From assembly GCA_900548545.1 (NCBI GenBank), contig URKX01000007.1:5838-69837 (forward strand): a stretch of DNA of 64,000 bases, given 5' to 3'. The notes under the pieces are model-generated. The model did no database searches. It worked only from the letters and a program-made list of their open reading frames with translations, and was not told the DNA's origin. Source of the DNA: an uncultured Oscillospiraceae bacterium (GTDB lineage: Bacteria > Bacillota > Clostridia > Oscillospirales > Acutalibacteraceae). Numbering within the stretch: the stretch's first letter is position 1; every line of letters starts with the position of its first letter. Of the stretch, positions 10,144 through 19,284 are shown piece after piece. The position numbers were made by a program, and so were the translations under genes.

Positions 10144-12456
10144 TTACTCCTTCGCCGCCGCCAGGTATCCCCAGTTGTACAAGTTGGGGCCGATACTGCC
10201 CTGGACGGTGTATTCGTTCTCTACCGCGATGCGGTAGGCGTCGAAATAGCTTTCGGCGGCGGGCCAAGCGTAGACGCCGGGCCAGAACCGGTCATTGCGC
10301 AGATTGGGGATAAAGCCGTCCCGATTGCTGAAGCGCATATTCTGCGGTCCGGCAACGGTGATGCCCGCCGGGGCCGGCTGGCCGGTGATGCGGCTGTCAT
10401 GGTGGAGGATGTTTACCACGTTGCGAACACCCGCGCCCGTGGTGTAGCACAGGTTGTCTGGGTTGGCGCCGCTGCCAAATCCACAGGAGGCCACCGCCGC
10501 CGCCAGATAGCAGCTGTCGCCGGTCAGATAATGGGCCCGGGCCAGCTCTGTCATCTTGGAGACAGTATAGAAAGAGCTGAAGGAGCCGGTGGAGGTGATC
10601 TCCGGATCGGGGGTGGTAAGGTGATAGGGGGCCTTCTCCCCAAAGGCTAGGGCCCGCTCCGCCGCCTGGAGGATGGTGTGGACGCAGGCCTGGCGGGTCT
10701 CACCGTCCCCCATGCCGCCGGGCAGGGTAGCGTAAACGAAAGCCGCCTCATAGCTGTGCTCTTGCCGCAGCTGCCGGTAGAGGGCGTCGTACTTTGCCTC
10801 CCCGGTCAAACGGTACATATCCACCGCGGCCAGTTCTCTTGTGTCGCGGATGCGCTGGTGGGCGGAGGGTGTCCACTTATGGCCTTCGCTGGCAAGAAGC
10901 CGGGGGTACTGTTCCTCGGCCCAGTCCATGGCCCGCTGGGCGCTTTCCTGATAAACGGCACTCTTCTCCGGGTCAATGGGGCGAAGGGCAAATGCCATTC
11001 GCGCGGCGGCGGAAGCATACCAGTGGCTGCTCCAAAAATCAGGGGCATAGGCCCAAGCAGGCCAGCTGTCCTGCCAGCCGCACTCCCCTAAAATGGGGTG
11101 CTCCTCTGCTTCAATGCCGCCCCGGATGCCGCCGTCCGGCAGCTGGAGCCTCCGGTAAAAATCCACGTTGTACAGGCCCTCGTTGAGGATGTCCGGAAGC
11201 CCGTTGCCGGATTCGGGGATGGGCAGGCGCAGCTCACCATAATAATCCGGGAACATGAGATAGAGCTCCGTCAACAGCTGGGTGGCCCGCAGGTGCTGGA
11301 TGCGCCGGTCCCAGTCGCAGGCGTCGAAGGTGCCGCCCCAGGCGTTCTCCACCACTTCATCGGTGGCCTTGCGCACCAGGTTCCCAAAGTTGTTCACATC
11401 GGTGCCGTAACAGTTCAGGCCGTTGCCGCTCTCCATCAAGGAGCACCGGGACTGACGAATCACCCGGCCGTCATCGGGATGGTATACTCGGGGCCGGGAA
11501 AAACTGGTGTATGGCTCCCCGGTAACAGTGCCGCTGCGCTGGCAATACAGAGCGTTCATGGAGAGCTTAAAGCCCCGCAGCCAGGTTTCCCGCTCATCGA
11601 TGGCAAAGGGGAAACCGCATCCCAGGCCGGGCACAAAGACCCGATAGGTGCCGGGGGTGTTGAAATCGGAAAAGTCCATTTCGTAGACAGAAGTGTGGGT
11701 AGTGAGTTCATCGGACTCCCCATTTAACCGGCAGTGGTTGTGGAACACCACCGGCTCCCCGTCATGTTGGAAGCGCACCTTGCCTGTGTACACGATCGTG
11801 CCGGTGGCATCCTCCACCAGGTGGAACTGCTGGTACCGGTCATAGCGGATGCCGCCGCCCAGGCCCATCCACTGGGACAGGTACGCCACCTTGGAGGGGT
11901 CGCCGGGCCGAAAGCCCAGCTGGGACACGTGCACCGCCTCGGACCGCTGGGAAGCGGGCCGGAAGGTGAAGCGGGCCGTCTCCGCGTCCAGCAGGCCGGA
12001 CGCAAAGCCGAGGGCGTACTCCTTCCCCTCCTCCAAGGGCTTTTGCAGCACCAGGTACAGCACATGAAGCAGCGTTTCCTCGTAGGAGGGGTCGGCGATG
12101 TTGTTTGCCTTGGACTTGCGCCACACCGCCAAGGGCCGTTCCCCATTGACAGTATAAGACGCCGGATTGTCGGCCAAAGCCGTGTCCAGGTCGGCCCCTA
12201 AGCGGGTTTCCAGAACAAAACGCTGGTCACCCTTCTGGGTATCCTTTACCAAGGTGGCCACAGGCTTGCCGTCCTTCTCGATCCAGGTCAGATAGGGGAT
12301 CCGCGCATCCTGCCGCAGGGACTCTCCCTCCTGGGGTACATAAGGCTCCTGGACGCCTCCTTCCACCCAGCCTTCCTGTACCCGCAGGGCCAAGATGTCC
12401 TCTCCTACGGCGCTGACCTCCAGCAGCCAGGGCTTTCTCTGTTCGTTCCTTCCCAT
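10144..12456 (-). CDS. Glycoside hydrolase family 9 protein with N-terminal Ig-like domain
   Basis: 770 residues from ATG 12456 (AAGGAGG upstream). The first 300 residues are beta-rich and end in a 'YRVFVPGLGCGFPFAI' segment typical of the CelD_N Ig-like domain that precedes many GH9 catalytic domains. The catalytic region has 'GTFDACDWDRRIQHL', corresponding to the GH9 'DAGD' signature with the base Asp. A late 'NPDNLCYTTGAGV' and a C-terminal 'ENEYT' carry the likely acid Glu. No signal peptide is visible, so it is probably cytoplasmic and cleaves imported beta-glucan-type oligosaccharides rather than polymer. The Cys in DACD is a variation from the usual Gly. Confidence 0.87.
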   Translation of the reverse strand: MGRNEQRKPWLLEVSAVGEDILALRVQEGWVEGGVQEPYVPQEGESLRQDARIPYLTWIEKDGKPVATLVKDTQKGDQRFVLETRLGADLDTALADNPASYTVNGERPLAVWRKSKANNIADPSYEETLLHVLYLVLQKPLEEGKEYALGFASGLLDAETARFTFRPASQRSEAVHVSQLGFRPGDPSKVAYLSQWMGLGGGIRYDRYQQFHLVEDATGTIVYTGKVRFQHDGEPVVFHNHCRLNGESDELTTHTSVYEMDFSDFNTPGTYRVFVPGLGCGFPFAIDERETWLRGFKLSMNALYCQRSGTVTGEPYTSFSRPRVYHPDDGRVIRQSRCSLMESGNGLNCYGTDVNNFGNLVRKATDEVVENAWGGTFDACDWDRRIQHLRATQLLTELYLMFPDYYGELRLPIPESGNGLPDILNEGLYNVDFYRRLQLPDGGIRGGIEAEEHPILGECGWQDSWPAWAYAPDFWSSHWYASAAARMAFALRPIDPEKSAVYQESAQRAMDWAEEQYPRLLASEGHKWTPSAHQRIRDTRELAAVDMYRLTGEAKYDALYRQLRQEHSYEAAFVYATLPGGMGDGETRQACVHTILQAAERALAFGEKAPYHLTTPDPEITSTGSFSSFYTVSKMTELARAHYLTGDSCYLAAAVASCGFGSGANPDNLCYTTGAGVRNVVNILHHDSRITGQPAPAGITVAGPQNMRFSNRDGFIPNLRNDRFWPGVYAWPAAESYFDAYRIAVENEYTVQGSIGPNLYNWGYLAAAKE

Positions 12457-12498
12457 GATAATTCCTCCTTGGATATATTTGGTTCAATAGCAGCCACT

Positions 12499-14814
12499 TT
12501 ACAAAATCGCTTCCACTTGGTGGATCTTTCCATCCCGCAGGTCTGGCAGCAGCGAGCCCTCGATGGGGCTGCCATCCAAAAACAGGCGTGCTGGGGCCGC
12601 CTCCTTATGTTCTTGGTTGCGGATGGTGATGTGGTAATCTGTTCCCCGGAAGCGGCGGGTGACCTGAGCTTCCTCCCATGCGGCGGGGAAACAGGGCTCC
12701 ACCCGCAGGCCGTCAAAGTCCGCCTTTACCCCCAGGATGCCCTCGTAGAGGCCCATCAGGCACCAAGCGGAAGTGCCTGTGGTCCAGGATTGGTAGGATT
12801 TCCCGTAGTAGCCCGGATTGGTGGAGTAACAGTTGGTGAACACATAGGGCTCCGCCCCAGAGCGCATAGAGGGATTCAAGGGACTGTCCGGGGCGATCTT
12901 TTTCAGGGTTTCCACCGCCTGGGTAGCCCGGCCCGTCTGGCAGTCCATCAAGATTTTAAATCCTGTGGCATGGCAGTAGACGCCGCCGTTTTCAAACAGC
13001 CCCGGCAGCATCCCGGACATCCGCCCTGCGTGAGGCGTATAGCCGGCATAGGGCGGCAGGTTTAGAGGGAATCCAAAGTCCTGCTCCATACTGTCCACCG
13101 CTTCCAGTACCTGAGAGAGCCGCTCACCTTCCGCTACGCCGGCAAGTACCGCCCAAGTCTGGGCGTTCAGGTAGATTTTGCTGCCCTCGCTGTCTTTCGA
13201 TCCGATGTTCTCCTCCCGGCTGAGAGCCCGTATATACCATTTCCCGTCCCAAGCTTCCCGGTTGATGGCCTCTTTCATCTGGCGGTACATCTCCCGCACC
13301 TGCCCGGCGTAGCGTTTGTCCACCCGGTCCATCAGGGGCGCCAGGTCTTGCAGGGCCAGGCAGAACTGGTGGGACAGCATGACAGATTCTGCCTCAGGGT
13401 CGGTGGTGATGTTCAACGCGTCGTTCCAATCGGCGAAGAAGATCTTTGTCAGCCCGTGGGATCCCCGATCCTCCCACAGCCGGTTCACCCCGGCTTTCAC
13501 ATGGTCCAGCACCGTAGCTTCTCCCCCATCCTGCCAGGGGATGACCTCATCCAGAATGGATAGATCGCCTGTTTCCCGCAGGAGCCGGCACACCGCCCAG
13601 ACGATCCAGAAAGGCTGGTCGGAGTACCGGGTGTCATCGTAAGGGTACCAAGTCAGCACCCCGTGGCCGTCCTGAAACTGATGGCGCAGGCACTCTAAAA
13701 TCTCCTCCCGGGCTTTATCCAGCCGGTAGTCCAGCAGGGCTGCGGCGATCTGCAAATTGTCCCGTACCCCTTTTTTCCCCACAATGCAGAAGTCTACCTG
13801 CTTTTTCACCCAGTTGTTCATCAAGTGGTTCAGCCGTTGGTCTGGGGTGCGGACAGACAAAGTGCGGTACTTTTCCAGATAGGCATCTTGCGTCTCTTGC
13901 AGCTCTTCCTCTACTTTTCCAGGGGTTTGATATGCAGCCACGGTTTTCCGGGCTTCCTCCAGGGATTCTGCCACACCTAAGAGCAGGTGCAGCTCCTTTT
14001 CCTCCCCCGGTTGGAGAGTGAGCTTGTGCTGCAATACCCCACCTAAAATAAACAAGCTGGCCTGGGAGTTGGTACAGTCCCGGCCCTCCATCACCACGGC
14101 TGGCCGCTGGAACAGAGCCGACGCGGAGGCGTCCGGCAGGGTGAGGGTGCTGTCTGTGCCGCAAAAGGCTTGCAAATCCCCGTCATAGGCGAAAGGTGCC
14201 TCGCTGGCAGCCAAATACCCTTTGTACCGCTTGTGCGGGGCAAAGGGGTGGGCCGAATCACAGAACACCCCGCCCAAGGCTTGGTCGTAAGAGGTACTCA
14301 TACAGCGGTACATCTCGTAATAGCGGGGATAGGAGAACCCCTCCATGTAGAAGGTCACAGCGGAGAACACGCTGAGATTTCTGGGCTTGGTCCCCTGATT
14401 GTGGAAAGAGAGGGTCCACACCTCGTGGAAGCCCCGCCGGGGTACAAAGATGCGCCAGCCGTTGCAGATCTCTTTGTATACGGAGGTAAGCTGTGAATAG
14501 GCGATAGCGTGGGTGCATCTGTACTCCTCCACCGGCGTGTTCACCGGGCCCTGGCCGATATTCCACACCTCACCCGTGTCGTCGTCCCGGACGAACACAT
14601 AGCGGGCGTCATCCCGGTTAATCTGGCACATATCGGCCTTTTCGTTCAGGTAATAGCTGCGGCCGTGGCCCATTTGAGACACCTGCGCGCAGTAGCGGTC
14701 TTCGTTCCACAGGTAGTTGTACCAGTGGCGGGGCGGGTTTGCAGTCCGAATCGCGCAGGAATTTCCATCCTCCGAAAAAAGATAGGGTTTGCAATGAGTT
14801 CCATCATGCTTCAT
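12499..14814 (-). CDS. GH94 family glycoside phosphorylase (cellobiose/cellobionate phosphorylase-like)
   Basis: 771 residues. Members of GH94 cleave beta-glucosidic bonds with phosphate and release glucose-1-phosphate, saving ATP. The sequence has an N-terminal beta-sandwich ('HWYNYLWNEDRYCAQ'), a central alpha/alpha-barrel with 'DWNDALN' (Asp462-Asp465, the catalytic acid region) and the C-terminal 'SWTTGTSAWCLMGLYEGILG' stretch. No signal peptide is present. ATG 14814 follows AAGGAGGAG. It lies 42 nt upstream of the GH9 gene in the same direction, so hydrolase and phosphorylase are co-expressed. The exact disaccharide cannot be determined from sequence by eye. Confidence 0.9.
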   Translation of the reverse strand: MKHDGTHCKPYLFSEDGNSCAIRTANPPRHWYNYLWNEDRYCAQVSQMGHGRSYYLNEKADMCQINRDDARYVFVRDDDTGEVWNIGQGPVNTPVEEYRCTHAIAYSQLTSVYKEICNGWRIFVPRRGFHEVWTLSFHNQGTKPRNLSVFSAVTFYMEGFSYPRYYEMYRCMSTSYDQALGGVFCDSAHPFAPHKRYKGYLAASEAPFAYDGDLQAFCGTDSTLTLPDASASALFQRPAVVMEGRDCTNSQASLFILGGVLQHKLTLQPGEEKELHLLLGVAESLEEARKTVAAYQTPGKVEEELQETQDAYLEKYRTLSVRTPDQRLNHLMNNWVKKQVDFCIVGKKGVRDNLQIAAALLDYRLDKAREEILECLRHQFQDGHGVLTWYPYDDTRYSDQPFWIVWAVCRLLRETGDLSILDEVIPWQDGGEATVLDHVKAGVNRLWEDRGSHGLTKIFFADWNDALNITTDPEAESVMLSHQFCLALQDLAPLMDRVDKRYAGQVREMYRQMKEAINREAWDGKWYIRALSREENIGSKDSEGSKIYLNAQTWAVLAGVAEGERLSQVLEAVDSMEQDFGFPLNLPPYAGYTPHAGRMSGMLPGLFENGGVYCHATGFKILMDCQTGRATQAVETLKKIAPDSPLNPSMRSGAEPYVFTNCYSTNPGYYGKSYQSWTTGTSAWCLMGLYEGILGVKADFDGLRVEPCFPAAWEEAQVTRRFRGTDYHITIRNQEHKEAAPARLFLDGSPIEGSLLPDLRDGKIHQVEAIL

Positions 14815-14985
14815 GGTGATCTCCTCCTTGTATGAACGATATAGCCAGGTGCTGCGTTGGTTTTATTCTAACAGGCTATCACTCTCAGTTCCATGCGATG
14901 ATCCGAGAAAGCATTGTTGAAAAACCGACTTCTTTGGTCTCGCCCCGGCGGGTCGGGAAAACTCAGCCCGGCCGCTCTACCTTGC

Positions 14986-15020
14986 AAAAAGGGCCCGCCT
15001 TCTGCTTAGGCAAGCCCTTT
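14986..15020 (-). terminator. Terminator after the clan GH-A gene
   Basis: On the minus strand a GGGC/GCCC-rich stem followed by a T-run lies directly after the stop of the GH-A gene. It separates that gene from the GH94-GH9 pair. Confidence 0.6.
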
Positions 15021-15023
15021 CCT

Positions 15024-17447
15024 TTAATTCCGTTTCAGAAGATAGGCGGTGGCTGGCAGGCCACCCGTGAGATTAAATCGTGTCCCGTCAGCTGCTGCCT
15101 CCCCGGAGATCGTCCCCAGCTCGCTGCCGTACACGTCCAAGGCGGTAAGGGCGGCATCCCCCGCGATTGTCAGAGAGCCTTCCCAGGTATCGGCGTACAG
15201 CTTGCCCTGGAAGGCGCAGGCGGTGAAGGGCACGCCGGGAAAAAGCTCCACCGGATTCATAGTAGTCTCATCCATGCCTGTTTCCCCAACGGCGGTGAGG
15301 AGCACCTCTTTCGCCTTCGAAAGGGGCTTGCCGTCCAGGGGAAGGGCGGAGAGGGACAGCCGCCGGTTTTTCGCCTGGGCGGTGATCCCCTGGCCCAAGG
15401 CAATGTCGCCGTTGGGCTGGCCGCTGAAATAGGCGCACTTTTCTGCATGGATGGCAAACTGGGCGTGGTCCGGGTCAAACACCAGCTCCCCGGTCTGGGA
15501 GATGAGCTTCCCATCCACAAAGCCTGTGCCCTCTGGCAGCACACCCCACCGGTGCATGGCCTGGGTCATGGCCTGGGCGAAAGCCCGATAATCCCCGGCC
15601 CCGGAAAGGGCACGGATGTCCTCGAACACCAAATCCTTGCCCAAGGTCACGCCAGGTTGGAGCTCCTCTCCCCCCTTTACGGCGGCGGGCAGGCGGGACT
15701 CATCCCGGAACCTCCGGAAAGCGTCCCGCCAGGGGGACCAAGCATAGGTTACCCCGTGATTAGCCTGGGACAAGTCGCCGGTGTTGACGAACCCAGCGTT
15801 CACCGCCACATCAGCGGGACCTTTATAAGCCTCGCCCCCGTCTAAAAACACGCTGGCAGTGTTCATCACATAGGGAAGGAAACAGTTGGGCATCATGTGG
15901 CCGTTGGGCAGAGTCAGCAAATCCTCCTGGGTGTAGACGATCTCCGCCGTGGCGCTGGCAGGAGCCACCAGGCCTTTTAGGAACACTTCCGCCATAAAGC
16001 CCCATTGGCAGATGAGGGAGGGGTCGTTGTAGGCGTCGAAGATGTTGAGGATCTCGTCGGCGGGCTGGTCGTCCCACTTCTCTGAGGTGTGGTGGGCGTA
16101 GAGGATCAGCCCGTCCCAGTCGTTTAAGCAGGCGTAGGCCGCCATCTGCACAAAGGCGGTGGAGTGGAAAGGGTAGGCCCCGTACTCGTTCCACTCGCTG
16201 AGGACAAAAGGCTTCCCCGCCACCACGGCGGTGGCACCCAGGCTCAACAGGGAGGTGCGGGCCGCCCCGTAGCCCTGCTGCATAGTCAGGGGGTTCATGG
16301 AAACATATTCCTGCAGGCCCCCTACTACATAGGTGTTGCCCCGCACCGGCAGGATGGGGTGGTTGAAGTAGGAGTTGTTCTCCATCAGGTCACCGTCGGT
16401 GTGGCCGTACACGTCCGCCGCCCCACCCAGCAAATTGCTGGTGGCGATGGGCGCTTTGGCCCCCAGGGCTTTGAGGAAGTCCTTCATCTCCCGGTAGAAC
16501 CGGCGGTTCAGCTGGATGCCGAATTCCATGGTGTCGGCGTAGCGGGCGGGGCTGTTCTCAGCTCCCCAGTCCCCGGCGGGCTCGTTCACCGGCTGGACAA
16601 AGCCCCCTTCGGCAATGCGAACAGTGCCCGCCGCCGGGTCTTCCTCCTCCCCCAGGGCGCAGGCGCCCTCATAGGTCCATGCCTCCTTAAGCTTTTCCCT
16701 GCTGCCGTATTTCGCCAGCAGGAAGTGCCCAAACTTCTCCAGCAGCTCCTTCCGGTAGGGCGCCACGCCGGGCAGGTCTTTCACGTCCGCCGTGCCCTTG
16801 ATGGCCGAGTCCTCATTGTTGATCTGGATGGTCATCACCGCCGGGTCGTCCAACAGCCGGGTGCCGGTGTAGGGGTTCACATGGCACAGCAGCTTTTCGG
16901 CGTATTCCTTTTGCAGTTCGATCAGCCGCCGGTTTACCATAGTGTAGCACTTCAGGCAGGAGCCGGGCTGGCCGGGGTAGTCCAGGCCGTCGCCCTCCTG
17001 GAAGGCCCGGGCCACGATCAGATCGATGTGCAGGTAGATGCCCCGCTCCTTCAGCTTGGCCCAGAAGTAGTCGAACCGGTCCAGGCCCGCCTGGGTGAAG
17101 TTTCTTGTGGAGCCGCTCTCATAGTTCAGCAGAGACGCCTCCCGGCAGGAGGACCAGCTGCCCGGCTCGTCCCCGATGGGAGCGTCGGCGGCGTGGAGGC
17201 GGATGACGTTTACCCCCAGGCTGGCGAAGCGGGCGGCCAGCTTGCCGGCGGTCTCGTGGTCCGGGGTGTTGGAACGGGTAGGCAGGTTGAACCCGATGAA
17301 CCGGGCCCGCGTACCGTCCTCAAAATAGAAGTGGCCGTCCTTTACGGTGACGTGGCCGTGCTTGCCCGCTGGGGCGTCTAGCAGGTGGGAGAAATCCAGT
17401 GCCCCCACGTTGGGGGTGGCTTTGTCAACGGCGATGCGCTGTTTCAT
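15024..17447 (-). CDS. Clan GH-A glycoside hydrolase (GH5-like)
   Basis: 807 residues from ATG 17447 (AAAGGAG upstream). The N-terminal region reads 'FEDGTRARFIGFNLPTRS', then 'LGVNVIRLHAAD', as in GH5-type barrels. Glu212 in 'IQINNED' is the likely acid/base and Glu418 in 'FVLSEWNEYG' the likely nucleophile. The last 350 residues form beta-rich accessory domains. No signal peptide is present. It lies 13 nt downstream of the GPH transporter gene and is surely co-transcribed with it, so it probably acts on the transported glycoside inside the cell. The family number within clan GH-A is uncertain. Confidence 0.8.
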   Translation of the reverse strand: MKQRIAVDKATPNVGALDFSHLLDAPAGKHGHVTVKDGHFYFEDGTRARFIGFNLPTRSNTPDHETAGKLAARFASLGVNVIRLHAADAPIGDEPGSWSSCREASLLNYESGSTRNFTQAGLDRFDYFWAKLKERGIYLHIDLIVARAFQEGDGLDYPGQPGSCLKCYTMVNRRLIELQKEYAEKLLCHVNPYTGTRLLDDPAVMTIQINNEDSAIKGTADVKDLPGVAPYRKELLEKFGHFLLAKYGSREKLKEAWTYEGACALGEEEDPAAGTVRIAEGGFVQPVNEPAGDWGAENSPARYADTMEFGIQLNRRFYREMKDFLKALGAKAPIATSNLLGGAADVYGHTDGDLMENNSYFNHPILPVRGNTYVVGGLQEYVSMNPLTMQQGYGAARTSLLSLGATAVVAGKPFVLSEWNEYGAYPFHSTAFVQMAAYACLNDWDGLILYAHHTSEKWDDQPADEILNIFDAYNDPSLICQWGFMAEVFLKGLVAPASATAEIVYTQEDLLTLPNGHMMPNCFLPYVMNTASVFLDGGEAYKGPADVAVNAGFVNTGDLSQANHGVTYAWSPWRDAFRRFRDESRLPAAVKGGEELQPGVTLGKDLVFEDIRALSGAGDYRAFAQAMTQAMHRWGVLPEGTGFVDGKLISQTGELVFDPDHAQFAIHAEKCAYFSGQPNGDIALGQGITAQAKNRRLSLSALPLDGKPLSKAKEVLLTAVGETGMDETTMNPVELFPGVPFTACAFQGKLYADTWEGSLTIAGDAALTALDVYGSELGTISGEAAADGTRFNLTGGLPATAYLLKRN

Positions 17448-17460
17448 GTGTGATCTCCTT

Positions 17461-19173
17461 TCAACGGTGTTTCCGGGCGGCCTTGGCCGCAGCTTTGGCT
17501 TCTTTTTTTACCTGTCTATCCAAATACTTCTGGTTTTCCGTGTCAAAGTCCAGGCCCTTTCGCTGGCAGAGGGCTTTCAGGTCGGCGATGCGGTCGGCCT
17601 CATGCTGAGCGGCCAATGCCTCCCGCTCCCGGCGTTCCAATTCCTCCGGCTCGATCCACTCCCCTCCCTGGGCCAAGACAGCCCGTTTCTTCCGGTCCAA
17701 AAGCTCCTGGTTGATCTGGGGCATCTTCTTCTCCACATCCACAAAGGGCAGCAAAATCAGATAAGCCGTGGCGCAGATGAGGTCGAACAGATAAAAAGCC
17801 AGCACCATGAACTGTTTCACATCGGTGCCGGGCACCACACCCTGGGCATCCACAAAGCCCATCTTCAAAATGGTGGACTCGTATCCCCCGGCGAAGGGGG
17901 CGTAGATCACCGTCTGTACCGCCCCGATGATGGCCACCCCCAACAGCCCTTCCAGCCGTAGGTGGGAGCGGAACTCCACACTGTCAAAGGCAAAGCACAA
18001 CAGGGTAGCGAACACGTAGTTGTTGGGGATCAGACCTCCCTGGCGCAGGAATCCGGCGGCAATTGCGATAGGCAGGTTGGAAGGGAACAGAAGCCCCAAA
18101 ATGCTCCCTGCCAGGATACAGGCGTACCCGATGTAGGTGAAATTGCGGATGCCGATCTTCCGGGCGACGGGATAGGCAAAGATGGCCCCCAGCCCCAGGG
18201 GGATGCCGGTGGCGATCTGGTAGGCGGTGAACATCATGGGATCATCCGCGCCGCCCAGCAGGAACTTCACATAGAAGTACTGGACATTGCCGCCCTTGAA
18301 GTTGTCCACGATGCCGGTAAAGGTGGCCAGCACCGTTAAAATAACGTAATACTTGTTGGTGAGCAGGGCCCGTATCTGATCCATCAGGGGGACGCTGTTC
18401 TCCCTGCTCAGGCCCACCTCCACCGCCATGTCCTCGGTGATGCGCTCCCGGGTGTAGAAATACTCCAACAGCAGCAGGGGGATGGCGGCGATGCTCAAGC
18501 ACAGCATGAGGACGGGGTAGCCGTTGATGTCCTTTTCCAGCCACATGGGCAGCAGCACCATGTTGATGACCATGCCGATGACCACGCCGGAGAGCAGCGT
18601 CCAGGACATCTGCCGGATAAACTGCACCTGGGTCTTTTCCCTGGGGTCGCGTGTGGTCAGGGAGCAGATGTTATTGCGGAACAAGTGGAAAAAGGTGGAA
18701 CCCACGGTGTTATAGCAGACGATCAAAAAGAAGAAGTAATACCAATAGGCCCCGCCCAGGCCATTGCCGGGGAACAGGAAGATCAGGCACCCGACGGCGA
18801 TGGTGATAAATCCGAAGATCAAGTGCCAGGGCCGGAAGCGCCCCTGCCGGGACTGGGTGTGTTGGATGAGCCATCCCATAAGAAGACCCCAGCCCACCGC
18901 CAAGATCTTGGTAAAGGTCATCACCACCTCGTACCGATGGCCCATCACCCGCACCATATCCAGGTTTTCCACTCCATAGATGGCGCCGGTCTGCTGGGTG
19001 AAGAATTTTTCCACCAGGGCGGCGATGGTGTTCACCACGAAGATGAGCCCCAGAGGTCCCACTAGATGCCCCAGGATTTCTTCCTTTTTTGACAGGGTCC
19101 GGGACTTTACCCGTGAGTCCATAAAGGGCTTTTCAAACAGGCCGTGGCTGAGCAACTTGATTGTTTTTGTCAT
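17461..19173 (-). CDS. GPH-family (MelB-like) glycoside transporter
   Basis: 570 residues from ATG 19173 (AAGGAGG upstream; the ATG 48 nt earlier lacks a site). Twelve hydrophobic spans; segments such as 'GLGAIFAYPVARKIGIRNF' and an early 'EKFFTQQTGAIYGVENLDM' fit the glycoside-pentoside-hexuronide cation symporters. The C-terminal 90 residues are a charged cytoplasmic tail rich in Lys, Arg and Glu, longer than usual for the family. It is the first gene of a unit with the GH-A hydrolase and is divergent from an AraC regulator. Confidence 0.87.
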   Translation of the reverse strand: MTKTIKLLSHGLFEKPFMDSRVKSRTLSKKEEILGHLVGPLGLIFVVNTIAALVEKFFTQQTGAIYGVENLDMVRVMGHRYEVVMTFTKILAVGWGLLMGWLIQHTQSRQGRFRPWHLIFGFITIAVGCLIFLFPGNGLGGAYWYYFFFLIVCYNTVGSTFFHLFRNNICSLTTRDPREKTQVQFIRQMSWTLLSGVVIGMVINMVLLPMWLEKDINGYPVLMLCLSIAAIPLLLLEYFYTRERITEDMAVEVGLSRENSVPLMDQIRALLTNKYYVILTVLATFTGIVDNFKGGNVQYFYVKFLLGGADDPMMFTAYQIATGIPLGLGAIFAYPVARKIGIRNFTYIGYACILAGSILGLLFPSNLPIAIAAGFLRQGGLIPNNYVFATLLCFAFDSVEFRSHLRLEGLLGVAIIGAVQTVIYAPFAGGYESTILKMGFVDAQGVVPGTDVKQFMVLAFYLFDLICATAYLILLPFVDVEKKMPQINQELLDRKKRAVLAQGGEWIEPEELERREREALAAQHEADRIADLKALCQRKGLDFDTENQKYLDRQVKKEAKAAAKAARKHR

Positions 19174-19207
19174 GTCGTCCTTCCTCCTTCTCAGCCGTAT
19201 TTTCTCC

Positions 19208-19253
19208 ATTATAAGAGGCAAAGCTTGAAATGTATTTCAATGGAAGCTATAAT
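19208..19253. promoter_or_regulatory. Divergent promoter region with palindromic operator
   Basis: On the plus strand TTGAAA (19225-19230), a 17-nt spacer and TATAAT (19248-19253) form a near-consensus sigma-A promoter for the AraC gene. On the minus strand TATAAT (19213-19208) can serve the transporter gene. The perfect 7-bp inverted repeat TTGAAAT-GT-ATTTCAA (19225-19240) covers the plus-strand -35 box and lies between the two start points, so a regulator bound there could control both directions. Confidence 0.65.
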
Positions 19254-19284
19254 TTTATAAATTCGGATAAGGGAGGCACAAAAT

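Noticed and set aside
15024..17447. Long plus-strand open frames opposite the glycosidase and transporter genes
   Set aside because: They lie antisense to genes with clear motifs, have odd composition (rich in Gly, His, Val) and no ribosome binding sites; they arise from GC-biased codon use.
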